64,000 bases of DNA from Dethiosulfatibacter aminovorans DSM 17477 (lineage in GTDB: Bacteria; Bacillota; Clostridia; Tissierellales; Dethiosulfatibacteraceae): the NCBI RefSeq assembly GCF_900142005.1, contig NZ_FQZL01000012.1, positions 1 through 64,000 of the forward strand. Reading direction: 5' to 3'. How positions within the stretch are numbered: position 1 is the stretch's first letter; every line of letters starts with the position of its first letter. The translations under genes were made by a program, and so were the position numbers. Below the pieces are notes generated by a model. The model made no database searches and was not told where the DNA came from. It saw only the letters and a list, made by a program, of their open reading frames with translations. This document shows, one piece after another, positions 51,931-60,513 of the stretch.

Positions 51931-53592
51931 TTAAAATGCACCTACCTCCCTTACAACTTCATTCAATATGGATTTGTCTTCAACCGATTCTATTGCAGCC
52001 TTGGACTGATTAGGCATGTATGAATCGTCATTAGTGAAAGGTATTCTTTCCCGCAACAGATCGTAAGCCGCCTTTGTTCCCCTTCCCAGCTCAAACTGGC
52101 CAAGGTGTTTCTCTGTAATGTATATCCCTCTTGCTGCCAGCAAGAATTCTATTCCAAGTATCCTGTTCAAGTTGCCTATTATCTGCTGAAGCTTCCTGCA
52201 TGCCCAGGGAGCCATGCTGACATGATCTTCCTGATTGCTCTTGGTAGGTATTGTGTCAACACTTGCAGGGAAGCATAATGTCTTATTTTCAGATGCAAGA
52301 GCTGCTGCAGCACATGAAATTACAGGATATCCGCAGTTAAGCCCTACTGGTTCTCCTACAAGCATCGGAGGCAGGCCATAGCTAAGGGTATTGTCACATA
52401 AACTGAATATCCTCCTTTCCGATATATTTCCTATCTCAGCTAAAGACATCGATATTATATCCATTGCAAAGGCAATAGGCTCTCCGTGAAAATTGCCACC
52501 ACTTATAAAATCAAGATTTTGTGTCTCTTCATTCCAAAATACAAGAGGATTATCTGTTGCAGCATTTATCTCCTTCTCTATAAGGCCTTTTGCATAATCA
52601 AAATTGTCTCTGCACGCCCCCTGTACCTGTGCCAAGCATCTCAAGGAATAAAGATCTTGTACTCTTGGCTGGTAATTTGGGTGAAGCACATCATCCTTGA
52701 GATGCACTTTTCTTGCCTCTTCCGTTGTTCTTTTGCTACCCTCAACCAGTCTTCTGATGTTTTCTGCAACCTTGATCTGTCCATCCTGCTTCCTTACCAG
52801 GTGTATTCTCTCGTCAAAAGCGGCAAGCTCCCCCCTTACGGCTTCAAGGCTTAATGCTGCCGAGATTTCAGCCGTAGCAAGCTGCTCCTCCGCATCTGCT
52901 ACATTCAGAGCAGCCATACCTGCAAACATGGTTGTTCCATTTATCAGAGCAAGACAATCCTTTGCCTTTAGCTCAAACTCCTTCGCCAGCCCGGCTTTCT
53001 CAAGTGCCTCGGGTGCACTCATTCTTTCGCCCTCAAAATACGCCTCTGCATCTTCGTATCCGATCATTACAGATGTCATGTGGGCTAGGGGAGCAAGATC
53101 TCCGCATGCTCCAACGGAACCCTGCACAGGAATTACAGGATGCACTCCCTTGTTCAGAAGATCCACAAGCCTTTCAACAGTCTCCATTCTAAGTCCTGAG
53201 ACCCCCTGGCAAAATGCATTGAGCCTCACAACCATCGTAGCCCGCACAACCTCTTCAGATGCCGGCTCTCCTACTCCTCCACAGTGTGACATTACAATAT
53301 TCTTCTGGAACCTGTTGTTGTCCTCAGCTGAAATATTGTAATCCTTCAACTTTCCTACTCCTGTATTGAACCCGTACACAGGTGGTGCATCATCCGTAAT
53401 CCAATTTTCGTCAATATGTTTTCTGATCTCTATGATTTTTTTCCTGCTGGCTTCGCATATTTCCACCTTGTAGTTGTTTCTCGCTACATTTACAACATCC
53501 TGTATAGTAAGATTGTCTCCATCCAGGACAACTGTTGCGGTGCCTTTGCCTTGATCCAACTGTACTCTTTCATCCAGTATTGATTTGTTCAT
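51931..53592 (-). CDS. hutH: Histidine ammonia-lyase with Ala-Cys-Gly MIO triad
   Basis: 553 aa (typical HutH about 510). Aromatic amino acid lyase family, which deaminates His, Phe or Tyr using the MIO group formed from an Ala-Ser-Gly triad. Here the triad is Ala162-Cys163-Gly164 (GSVGACGDLAP); the codon is TGC. HAL-type selectivity marks: SH in IVMSHCGGVGEP, and Glu in SNQEDHVSM (Phe/Tyr lyases differ there). Also YGFNTGVGK with the catalytic Tyr and GGNFHGEP. GGAGG precedes the ATG. First gene of an operon with MalY/PatB, NhaC and AGCS genes; no urocanase or other hut gene is near. Substrate histidine is likely but not certain. Confidence 0.88.
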   Translation of the reverse strand: MNKSILDERVQLDQGKGTATVVLDGDNLTIQDVVNVARNNYKVEICEASRKKIIEIRKHIDENWITDDAPPVYGFNTGVGKLKDYNISAEDNNRFQKNIVMSHCGGVGEPASEEVVRATMVVRLNAFCQGVSGLRMETVERLVDLLNKGVHPVIPVQGSVGACGDLAPLAHMTSVMIGYEDAEAYFEGERMSAPEALEKAGLAKEFELKAKDCLALINGTTMFAGMAALNVADAEEQLATAEISAALSLEAVRGELAAFDERIHLVRKQDGQIKVAENIRRLVEGSKRTTEEARKVHLKDDVLHPNYQPRVQDLYSLRCLAQVQGACRDNFDYAKGLIEKEINAATDNPLVFWNEETQNLDFISGGNFHGEPIAFAMDIISMSLAEIGNISERRIFSLCDNTLSYGLPPMLVGEPVGLNCGYPVISCAAAALASENKTLCFPASVDTIPTKSNQEDHVSMAPWACRKLQQIIGNLNRILGIEFLLAARGIYITEKHLGQFELGRGTKAAYDLLRERIPFTNDDSYMPNQSKAAIESVEDKSILNEVVREVGAF

Positions 53593-53652
53593 TTTATTCC
53601 TCCAAATGATTGTTTATTTGTCTTTATTGTACTCATTGGCCATAAAAGAAAT

Positions 53653-53698
53653 ATAAAAAAAAATATCAAATTCCTATAGGAATTTGACATTTTGATAA
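53653..53698 (-). promoter_or_regulatory. Palindromic element upstream of hutH (copy A)
   Basis: Core TCAAATT-N8-AATTTGA (53666-53687), a full palindrome here (TCAAATTCC-TATA-GGAATTTGA), preceded by ATCAAAAT and followed by TATTTTTTTT on the minus strand. Nearly the same 45 bp occurs upstream of the regulator gene at about 56774-56821. Each could be a regulator-binding site; the T-run means it could also end the regulator transcript. Confidence 0.65.
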
Positions 53699-53727
53699 TT
53701 ATGTATTTGACTATTCATCTTAAATCA

Positions 53728-56721
53728 CTATTTCACTGTTGATTTTATACTAATTTGGAGATATTTTTCTAGAACCGACTTGATTTCACTTGCCCCTGTA
53801 CAAATTTCTCCGTTTAGTCTTTTTATTATATACTCTGCACAATTTCTGCATATTCCTTTTTCATAGCTGCTTTTCAGTTTTTTTGAATACATAATACTTT
53901 TTTCAATATATGACTTTGCACTGTCATATTTTCCCATGTCAAAATCCATTCTCGCCAGATATGAGTAAGGTATCGACTTGCCCCAGAGCGAATCCGTCAT
54001 TTTATACAATTCCAATGATTTTTCGAATAACACCCTTGAATCATCGGACTTTCCCATTTCAAAGAGATACTGTCCGTAATTTGCATAAAATATGGGAGTT
54101 CCCCCAAGTGTTTCACTTTCTTCACATAGAGATATCGCCCTTTCGTAATGATTACTGCCATCTGGATATCTTCCTTCTATCCTGTATGTTTCACCCATCC
54201 AGTTGTGCGACGCGGCAAGATTGACAATATATTTATTGATTTCAGTTGAATTCTCGAAAATCCTTATGGAATCAGCCAAATATTCCCTTGCCTTTTCAAT
54301 TTCACCTGTCATTATTCCATGATAACCCTTAAGCCTGTACCATATGGCTTTTTCTTCATCACACTCATCCTTGACAAGTTCAAGAGACTCCTCAACAATT
54401 CTGCCCAAATCATCTTGATCAAATCTATTCATGTAAATGCACACAAGCTGTCTGTTGGCTTTAATGATATTTTTTTTGTCGATTTGTTTTATTTTTACGC
54501 TGTTCAGCATTTTGAGTTTTTCGATATATGTCTTTCCCTTGTCATACTCACCCATCCTGATATAGTATCTGCCAATCATATGATAAAACATTGATATCTG
54601 ATTTTTCGTTTCTATTTCCATCAAATCAAGATCTACATTTTCTACCCATTTTGCTATCCTTGAAAAATGGTGCTCTATGTTTTCACTCTCTATCTTTACT
54701 TTCGTTTCATATTGTTTTTCAAAAACCGGGAAGAATTCATGAGCTACGCATAGGTGATTATAAAGATACTTTATTGTATATTCTATAAACTTGGCAATAT
54801 TTCCAGATTTTTCATAATGATATATAATCTTTGAATAATAGAAGGATTCTCTCCCATTGTCCCTTAACATGTCTTCGAATATTGACGCCGACTTTCCATG
54901 TAGAATTTTCTTCTTTGCACGGGACATTTCCGCATATACGTATTCCTGAATCTTCATGTGAGAAAATTGATATACTATATCATCGTTTTCATACCTTTCA
55001 ACTACAAGATTGCTCTCAATAAGTTTTTCTAATATGTTTACAAGCTTGATTTCATCAGTCAGTGATAGATTCATCAAAAACGCCAATCTTACACCGTCAA
55101 AATGTACAGATATGATTTCCAGTATCTTCTTTTCCTCATCATTAAGTATGCTGACTCTCTGGTGGAGCAAGCTTTTTATATTAGAAGTCAGATTGTTAAA
55201 CATTCCATTCTCAATAAAACTGCTCAACACTTCCTTGATATAAAAAGGGTTTCCTTCCGTTTCAAGATACAACCTATCCGCCTCATTTTCATCAAGTTCA
55301 ATATCAGGTGAAATATATCTTGCAGCTTCAATCGTCTCTTCCTTTGAAAATCTGTCAAGATTTATCACCGAAAGATATCCTGATCTTTCCATGTCATATA
55401 TCATACCGTCAATTTTTTCCGGGAAAGGCGTCCTTGCCGTCATAAGTAGAAAAAGCGACCTGTTTTTATCCATTTGAAGAATATTTCTGATCAAGGAAAG
55501 GCTTACATCATCTATCCACTGAATGTCTTCAAAAATTATAATGATCTTCTTGTTCTCGATTATCTTTAAAAGAAGATTGACCACCTCCCTTTCTATAACT
55601 TCATAGTTGGAAAATATAATATTATCTACTTCCATGTCATTCATGATTTTATCAGTTCTAAGAAATGGAAAAACAGTGACCAAAGGAGCAACTATATTTA
55701 GTGGCAATGTTTCAATAACATCTCTAAAATTTCTTGAAATGTTCTGTATTACTGAATACCAAGGCTTCAGTATGAAATTTCTTTCAGCTCTGTAGCATTG
55801 AGTCCTGTAAATATTTGCCTTTGAAGAAACTTTATATGTTGAAGAGTCAACAAGACTTGTCTTGCCTATCCCTTCTTCACCTTTTACAATAATTGAACTA
55901 GCTTCATGATCTTCCGAAAAACACTGGATTTCATGCCTTATGGAACTCCTCTCCTTATTTCTTCCATAAAGTCTTATCTCGGATTTTTCGGTTTCACCGT
56001 AACTGTTTTTCTTTTGAATCCTGTCCCTGTTGATTCTAGCCGCTTCAACCAAGTTCTTTATTGAAGGACTTGGAGCAATCGCGAGCTCTTCCCTGAATAG
56101 ATTTTCCAGACAATTGTACAGGTCGATAATCTTCCCAAATTGGCCCTTAGCATCGTATATTTGTATTAAAAGTTCATATGTCCTTTCATCGAATTCGTCA
56201 AGCTCCATAACCTTAAGAGCTATCCTTTCAGCATTATCCAGTTCGCCATTGCTTATTTCATCTTCAATAACAGCTATAGAGTTTTCAATAATAAAAGACC
56301 TGGTTTCATTCCTCTTCTCATCAAGCCACTCATTGAATAGACTGCTTTCCTTCAAGAAATACGATTTCATGAATTCAACGTCTTCTATATCCACTACTGA
56401 TATTTTCCCCGATACCAGGTTGTCATAATCGCTTGTTATCCTATATGAATCATTCAAGCATATTATCCCGCCTGACTTTTTAATAAAAATATCCTTACCC
56501 AAAGCTCTTCTGATGGTATATATGCAATTTCTGTAGTTCTGCATGGTTTTTTCCTGGTTAAGTGTATCTCCCCACAACATGTCTGCTATATCACTCTTAA
56601 ATGCAGATTTCATCATATAAAGATATATTACAAGCGCTTCTGCCTTTTTAAACGACCATTCCGTTCTTTTGCCATTCAACATTATTTCCGGTATTCCGAA
56701 CAGCTTTAGTTCCAGTTTCAT
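53728..56721 (-). CDS. Large SARP/BTAD-AAA-TPR transcriptional regulator
   Basis: 997 aa from the ATG at 56721 (GGAGG five bases upstream). About 1-95: winged-helix DNA-binding domain (LKLFGIPEIMLNGKRTEW ... QNYRNCIYTIRRALG); about 100-235: bacterial transcriptional activator domain (RTYELLIQIYDAKGQFGKIIDLY). About 255-500: AAA-type ATPase with Walker A GEEGIGKTS (about 284-292) and Walker B IIIIFEDIQWID. About 680-985: TPR repeats. This build (AfsR/MalT-like) activates transcription when ATP and a ligand or partner are bound. Upstream of hutH on the same strand, so hutH regulation is likely. Cytosolic. Confidence 0.88.
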   Translation of the reverse strand: MKLELKLFGIPEIMLNGKRTEWSFKKAEALVIYLYMMKSAFKSDIADMLWGDTLNQEKTMQNYRNCIYTIRRALGKDIFIKKSGGIICLNDSYRITSDYDNLVSGKISVVDIEDVEFMKSYFLKESSLFNEWLDEKRNETRSFIIENSIAVIEDEISNGELDNAERIALKVMELDEFDERTYELLIQIYDAKGQFGKIIDLYNCLENLFREELAIAPSPSIKNLVEAARINRDRIQKKNSYGETEKSEIRLYGRNKERSSIRHEIQCFSEDHEASSIIVKGEEGIGKTSLVDSSTYKVSSKANIYRTQCYRAERNFILKPWYSVIQNISRNFRDVIETLPLNIVAPLVTVFPFLRTDKIMNDMEVDNIIFSNYEVIEREVVNLLLKIIENKKIIIIFEDIQWIDDVSLSLIRNILQMDKNRSLFLLMTARTPFPEKIDGMIYDMERSGYLSVINLDRFSKEETIEAARYISPDIELDENEADRLYLETEGNPFYIKEVLSSFIENGMFNNLTSNIKSLLHQRVSILNDEEKKILEIISVHFDGVRLAFLMNLSLTDEIKLVNILEKLIESNLVVERYENDDIVYQFSHMKIQEYVYAEMSRAKKKILHGKSASIFEDMLRDNGRESFYYSKIIYHYEKSGNIAKFIEYTIKYLYNHLCVAHEFFPVFEKQYETKVKIESENIEHHFSRIAKWVENVDLDLMEIETKNQISMFYHMIGRYYIRMGEYDKGKTYIEKLKMLNSVKIKQIDKKNIIKANRQLVCIYMNRFDQDDLGRIVEESLELVKDECDEEKAIWYRLKGYHGIMTGEIEKAREYLADSIRIFENSTEINKYIVNLAASHNWMGETYRIEGRYPDGSNHYERAISLCEESETLGGTPIFYANYGQYLFEMGKSDDSRVLFEKSLELYKMTDSLWGKSIPYSYLARMDFDMGKYDSAKSYIEKSIMYSKKLKSSYEKGICRNCAEYIIKRLNGEICTGASEIKSVLEKYLQISIKSTVK

Positions 56722-56759
56722 ATCTACCTCCGTAATGCATCCTTCCTTTTTATACAACA

Positions 56760-56765
56760 ATTATA
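56760..56765 (-). promoter_or_regulatory. -10 element of the regulator gene
   Basis: TATAAT on the minus strand, 22 nt after the palindrome at 56788-56809. No good -35 is visible at 17 nt, as expected of an activator-dependent promoter. Confidence 0.5.
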
Positions 56766-56773
56766 TCAACAAA

Positions 56774-56821
56774 ACATAAAAAAAATATCAAATTTCACAA
56801 AAAATTTGATATTTTGATTTT
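56774..56821 (-). promoter_or_regulatory. Palindromic element upstream of the regulator gene (copy B)
   Basis: Core TCAAATT-N8-AATTTGA (56788-56809), arms extendable to AATATCAAATTT / AAATTTGATATT (56784-56813), preceded by ATCAAAAT and followed by an eight-T run on the minus strand. Same orientation and similar distance to the next start codon (67 versus 74 bp) as the hutH copy. Could be autoregulatory, or a terminator of the lipoprotein gene. Confidence 0.65.
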
Positions 56822-56846
56822 GTTTTTTATATTTTAAGTTGAATTC

Positions 56847-57656
56847 CTATTTTCTTAGCATAACTGTATCAACTTGCATTGGCCAACTTTCCATAACGCC
56901 ATTATGATAAACTGTCAATTCGTCTCCAAGTGCAATTTCAGACATGTTTAGTTCCAGCATACAACCGCTCGCATTAACGATGTATTCACCATCATCGACA
57001 TCTTTCATTGACAGAAGCATTTCCCCATTTTCACCACGCTGGATGTCTGTTACTGTTAATGATAGTTTGCTGTCTTCATTGAGAATTGTGATTACTGTCT
57101 GTAAATCCTTATCCAGACTCATGGCAAAAACTGTTATATTTGTACCTTCCTCAATGTTTGCAGTCTCATAAGTTTTAAACGTTACTTCCGTATTGTTACT
57201 CAAAATCATTAAAGTTTTTTCTTCTGTACCAATAACCTCTCCAGATATGGTATCAATCGGCATCCCCATATTATTATATGTCATTTTGAAATCATCTTTT
57301 ATTACTGGCTCCAGGGTGTTAAATCCATCTCCCTTAATTAGTGATACTTCTTGGCCTAAGTAAAAATCATTTTCTTGTCTCTGATCATATTCAAAGACCT
57401 CGACTATATCGCCTGAAATAATATGAATATATTCTCCTTCAAACTGCATTATTTCGCCTCTAGTGATAGTTTCACCTTCTTTGATGTCATCAGTTGGTGA
57501 AGTATTATATCCTTCTTCTGCTCCTTCGTTGTTTTCTTCAGATGGTGTTTCAAGCTCCTCAGGTTTGTCTATCTCCTGTTCTCCGGATGAATTCTGGCAT
57601 CCTCCCATTGTTGCTATCACTATAAACAACAACGTAATTATTGCAATTTTCTTCAT
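56847..57656 (-). CDS. Lipoprotein of unknown function
   Basis: 269 aa. Signal peptide with lipobox MGGC (Cys20), a Glu/Asn-rich linker (about 22-60), then beta-rich repeats (EGEYIHIISGDIVEVFEY; GEVIGTEEKTLMILSNNTEVTFKT; VTDIQRGENGEMLLSMKD; ELTVYHNGVMESWP), about four OB-like segments each with a short beta meander. Looks like a cell-surface protein with tandem small beta domains. No known name. Its gene is next to, and may be co-transcribed with, the SARP-type regulator, separated by the palindrome. Confidence 0.75.
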   Translation of the reverse strand: MKKIAIITLLFIVIATMGGCQNSSGEQEIDKPEELETPSEENNEGAEEGYNTSPTDDIKEGETITRGEIMQFEGEYIHIISGDIVEVFEYDQRQENDFYLGQEVSLIKGDGFNTLEPVIKDDFKMTYNNMGMPIDTISGEVIGTEEKTLMILSNNTEVTFKTYETANIEEGTNITVFAMSLDKDLQTVITILNEDSKLSLTVTDIQRGENGEMLLSMKDVDDGEYIVNASGCMLELNMSEIALGDELTVYHNGVMESWPMQVDTVMLRK

Positions 57657-57687
57657 AACTGCCTCCTAATCTAATAATGTCTTTTCA

Positions 57688-57706
57688 AACCAATTCTAAT
57701 TTGGTT
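57688..57706 (-). other. Inverted repeat upstream of the lipoprotein gene
   Basis: AACCAA / TTGGTT arms (57688-57693, 57701-57706) with partial inner pairing, 32 nt before the lipoprotein start codon. Could be an operator; no clear promoter was found with it. Confidence 0.35.
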
Positions 57707-57782
57707 GATACTTCTTTGACGCTTATTAATTCTTAAAGTTCCAATCATTAAGGGATTTTTCATACAATCTTAGTATTTCAAC

Positions 57783-57822
57783 AAAAAATAGCATCGAAAA
57801 TACTTATGATTTTCAATGCTAT
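57783..57822 (-). terminator. Terminator of the pduL-deoC operon
   Basis: Minus strand stem ATAGCAT-TGAAAAT / ATTTTC-GATGCTAT with a 7-nt loop and a six-T tail. Confidence 0.88.
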
Positions 57823-57850
57823 CTTGCATGTATTTTAACAATCTATAATT

Positions 57851-58519
57851 TTAGTATCCTTCGCCGTCTGCTTCCTTTTCAGTAACTATAGCCACTGAAG
57901 CACTGGCCCCCAGTCGCTCGGCACCGGCAAATACAAGTTGAACAGCCTTGCTGTAGTCTCTGATTCCACCGGACGCCTTGACCTTTGCCCTGTCGCCTAC
58001 GGTTTCCTTCATGAGTCTTACATCTTCCTCGGTAGCACCTCCGGTGCTGAATCCTGTTGAAGTCTTAACAAAATCTGCTCCTGCCTCTACAGAAAGTTCG
58101 CAGGCTTTCACCTTTTCTTCGTCTGTCAGAAGGCATGTCTCTATGATCACCTTTACAGTCATACCTTCGGAAGCTTCAACAACCGCTTGTATGTCCTCCA
58201 GGACAACATCATAACTTTTATTTTTAAGAGCGGCAATGTTTATAACCATGTCAAGTTCATCAGCACCTGCCATGACTGCCATTTTAGTTTCAAATGCCTT
58301 TACTTCCTTCATTGTGCATCCAAGGGGAAATCCGATTACAGATGTAACCTTTACATCGCTGCCTTCCAAAAAGTCCTTGACGGCCTTCACGTAATAGGGA
58401 TTGACACATACCGATGCAAACTTGTATTCCCTGGCTTCCTCACATACTTTCTTCACCTGATCAATATTTGTATCAGGCTTCAAGATGGTATGATCAATAT
58501 AAGAAGCTATGTTTTCCAT
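57851..58519 (-). CDS. deoC: Deoxyribose-phosphate aldolase
   Basis: 222 aa from the ATG at 58519 (GGAG eight bases upstream; a GTG three codons earlier is possible). DeoC class I aldolase splits deoxyribose-5-phosphate to glyceraldehyde-3-phosphate and acetaldehyde. Seen: [17 protein letters not shown], Schiff-base Lys in VKTSTGF and KASGGIRD. It is the second gene after pduL, 30 nt apart. The acetaldehyde could be made into acetyl-CoA and then acetyl-phosphate by PduL, giving ATP, if an aldehyde dehydrogenase exists elsewhere. Confidence 0.96.
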   Translation of the reverse strand: MENIASYIDHTILKPDTNIDQVKKVCEEAREYKFASVCVNPYYVKAVKDFLEGSDVKVTSVIGFPLGCTMKEVKAFETKMAVMAGADELDMVINIAALKNKSYDVVLEDIQAVVEASEGMTVKVIIETCLLTDEEKVKACELSVEAGADFVKTSTGFSTGGATEEDVRLMKETVGDRAKVKASGGIRDYSKAVQLVFAGAERLGASASVAIVTEKEADGEGY

Positions 58520-58549
58520 TTGAATCACTCCATTTATTTTTTAATTCAA

Positions 58550-59122
58550 TTATTTGATAAGCTCTACCAAATCACAGTTCTTAACGCCTGCAGCATTTCC
58601 TTCTTCTACGTCAACGTGCATTTCAAGGGCATATGAAGGGCTTACTCTAATAAGTACATTCTTGAATACAAGAGCTCTTTCTCCAACAGTCTTGATGCTT
58701 ACTATCTGCTTGTCTTCAACTCCGAATTCCTTTGCATCGTCCGTGTGCATGTGTATATGTCTTCCGGCTGCTATAAGACCTTTCTCCAGCTCAACTTCGC
58801 CTTTAGGTCCAACCAGCTTGACTCCAGGAGTTCCATCAAGCTTTCCTGATTCCCTGATTGGAACCTCTGTTCCCAAAGTGAATCCGTCTGAAAGTGATAC
58901 TTCAACCTGTGACTCTTTTCTTGCAGGTCCAAGTACTCTTACTCCCTTGATTGTTCTCTTAGGTCCAACAAGATCAACTTTTTCGTCGCATGCATACTGA
59001 CCTGGCTGAGACAAGTCCTTTATTGGTGTCAACTCATATCCTTCGCCGAACAATACGTCTATGTCTGCCTGTGAAAGATGTACATGTTTATTTGATAGTG
59101 CTATTGGTAATTTAGTTTTCAT
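58550..59122 (-). CDS. pduL: Phosphate acyltransferase PduL
   Basis: 190 aa. Typical PduL (PTAC) fold with two zinc sites: SNKHVHLS and GRHIHMHTDD; GPARKESQVEVS and PIRESGKLDGTPG. It transfers acyl groups from CoA to phosphate. There is no N-terminal extension for shell targeting and no microcompartment shell gene in the window, so this is the free, housekeeping-like form serving as a Pta substitute. AGGAGG precedes the ATG; a promoter is upstream. First gene with deoC. Confidence 0.92.
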   Translation of the reverse strand: MKTKLPIALSNKHVHLSQADIDVLFGEGYELTPIKDLSQPGQYACDEKVDLVGPKRTIKGVRVLGPARKESQVEVSLSDGFTLGTEVPIRESGKLDGTPGVKLVGPKGEVELEKGLIAAGRHIHMHTDDAKEFGVEDKQIVSIKTVGERALVFKNVLIRVSPSYALEMHVDVEEGNAAGVKNCDLVELIK

Positions 59123-59156
59123 TTAATATATCCTCCTAATTATAACTGACATTAAG

Positions 59157-59185
59157 ATTATATATAGGAAGGACTGTTAATACAA
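59157..59185 (-). promoter_or_regulatory. Promoter of pduL-deoC
   Basis: Minus strand TTGTAT (59180-59185), 17 nt, TATAAT (59157-59162). Confidence 0.65.
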
Positions 59186-59201
59186 CGAATTAATTCTTAT
59201 T

Positions 59202-59226
59202 AATTATTAAGAAATTCTTAATAATT
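59202..59226. other. 25-bp near-perfect palindrome after aroA
   Basis: AATTATTAAGAA and TTCTTAATAATT arms with a single central base, directly after the aroA stop and upstream of the pduL promoter. Either a terminator-like hairpin for aroA or a protein site for pduL. Confidence 0.5.
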
Positions 59227-59229
59227 TCT

Positions 59230-60513
59230 TTAGATTTGCTTTACTGTGTCAAGAATTTTGAAGAAATCAGGATTTGAAACAGCTATACATTCAATATCGT
59301 CTATCTCAGTATCTCCATCTGCAAAACCTCCAGCCAGTGCCAGCATCATGCCCATTCTGTGATCTCCATATGTCTTCACAGCGGCACCTGAAAGCTTGCT
59401 TGTCCCTTCAATCACCATGCCGTCATCCTTCGGAGTTATCTTTGCCCCCATTTTGGAAAGCTCGTCACATACAGCAGCTATCCTGTCCGTTTCCTTGACC
59501 TTCAACTCTTCGGCATCGCTTATCACTGTTGTTCCTTCTGCGAATACTGCAGCCAGGGAAATTATTGGGATTTCATCTATTATCCTTGGAATAATGTCTC
59601 CATTGATTTCAATCCCCTTCAAATCACTGCCCTTGATTCTGATATCACCGATAGGCTCCTCGTTTTCAAGTCTTTCATTCTCGATTTCAATATCTCCTCC
59701 CATTTGAAGAAGCACATCGATTATTCCAGTCCTTGTGGGATTAAGTCCTACGTCCCTGATAAGAATCTCAGATCCCTTTGCAATGCATGCAGCAACCATG
59801 TAGAATGCTGCCGAGGAAATGTCCCCTGGAACCATTATATCCTTGCCCTTGAAGACATCCGCCTTTTGTATCCTTACGGTTTTCCCTTCAACTTCGATGG
59901 GGATCCCAAAATATTTCATCATTCTTTCCGTATGGTCTCTGGAAATTTCAGGCTGCACTATTTCAACAGTTCCCTCTCCGTACATGCCGGCCATCAAAAG
60001 ACAGGACTTGACCTGGGCACTTGCCGTAGGCTGCACATACCTGTAGGCCTTGATCTTTTCCACAGGCCTTATTGTCACGGGAGGATACTTGCCGTTTGTA
60101 CATTCCATATCGGCTCCCATATCATTCAAAGGATCTGCAACTCTTGACATTGGTCTCTTTCTAAGAGACTCGTCTCCGTCAATCCTGCTTTCAAAATTCT
60201 GGCATGCCAGAAGTCCCGACAATATCCTTATTGTTGTTCCGGAATTACCTGCATCGAGAGTTTTTTCAGGCTTCTTCAATCCCTTGAATCCGACTCCCTT
60301 TATTTTTACATCAGTACCTGAAACTTCTATTTCAACGCCCATGTCCCTGAAACATCCTATGGTTGAAAGGCAGTCCTCTCCCATCAGAAAATTCTTGACG
60401 TTGGTTTCCCCTTCAGCAAGGGAACCGAACATTATACTCCTGTGTGATATAGACTTGTCTCCAGGCACAGTCATTTCACCCTTAAAACATCCATTATACT
60501 TATTTATAATCAT
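59230..60513 (-). CDS. aroA: 5-enolpyruvylshikimate-3-phosphate synthase
   Basis: 427 aa from the ATG at 60513 (AGGAG eight bases upstream). Sixth step of the shikimate pathway. Seen: PGDKSISHRS, LDAGNSGTTIR, GDESLRKRPM and the late KVKETDRIAA. The motif after LDAGNSGT is of the class with Thr/Ile common to many Bacillota. Overlaps aroB by 14 nt. Operon aroC-aroB-aroA. Confidence 0.96.
   Translation of the reverse strand: MIINKYNGCFKGEMTVPGDKSISHRSIMFGSLAEGETNVKNFLMGEDCLSTIGCFRDMGVEIEVSGTDVKIKGVGFKGLKKPEKTLDAGNSGTTIRILSGLLACQNFESRIDGDESLRKRPMSRVADPLNDMGADMECTNGKYPPVTIRPVEKIKAYRYVQPTASAQVKSCLLMAGMYGEGTVEIVQPEISRDHTERMMKYFGIPIEVEGKTVRIQKADVFKGKDIMVPGDISSAAFYMVAACIAKGSEILIRDVGLNPTRTGIIDVLLQMGGDIEIENERLENEEPIGDIRIKGSDLKGIEINGDIIPRIIDEIPIISLAAVFAEGTTVISDAEELKVKETDRIAAVCDELSKMGAKITPKDDGMVIEGTSKLSGAAVKTYGDHRMGMMLALAGGFADGDTEIDDIECIAVSNPDFFKILDTVKQI

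Noticed and set aside
52697-53341. 214-aa plus-strand ORF opposite hutH
   Set aside because: A Ser/Ala-rich shadow of a strongly conserved gene with no start signal.
58550-59122. Bacterial microcompartment locus
   Set aside because: PduL alone is not enough; there is no shell protein, diol dehydratase or aldehyde dehydrogenase gene in the window.
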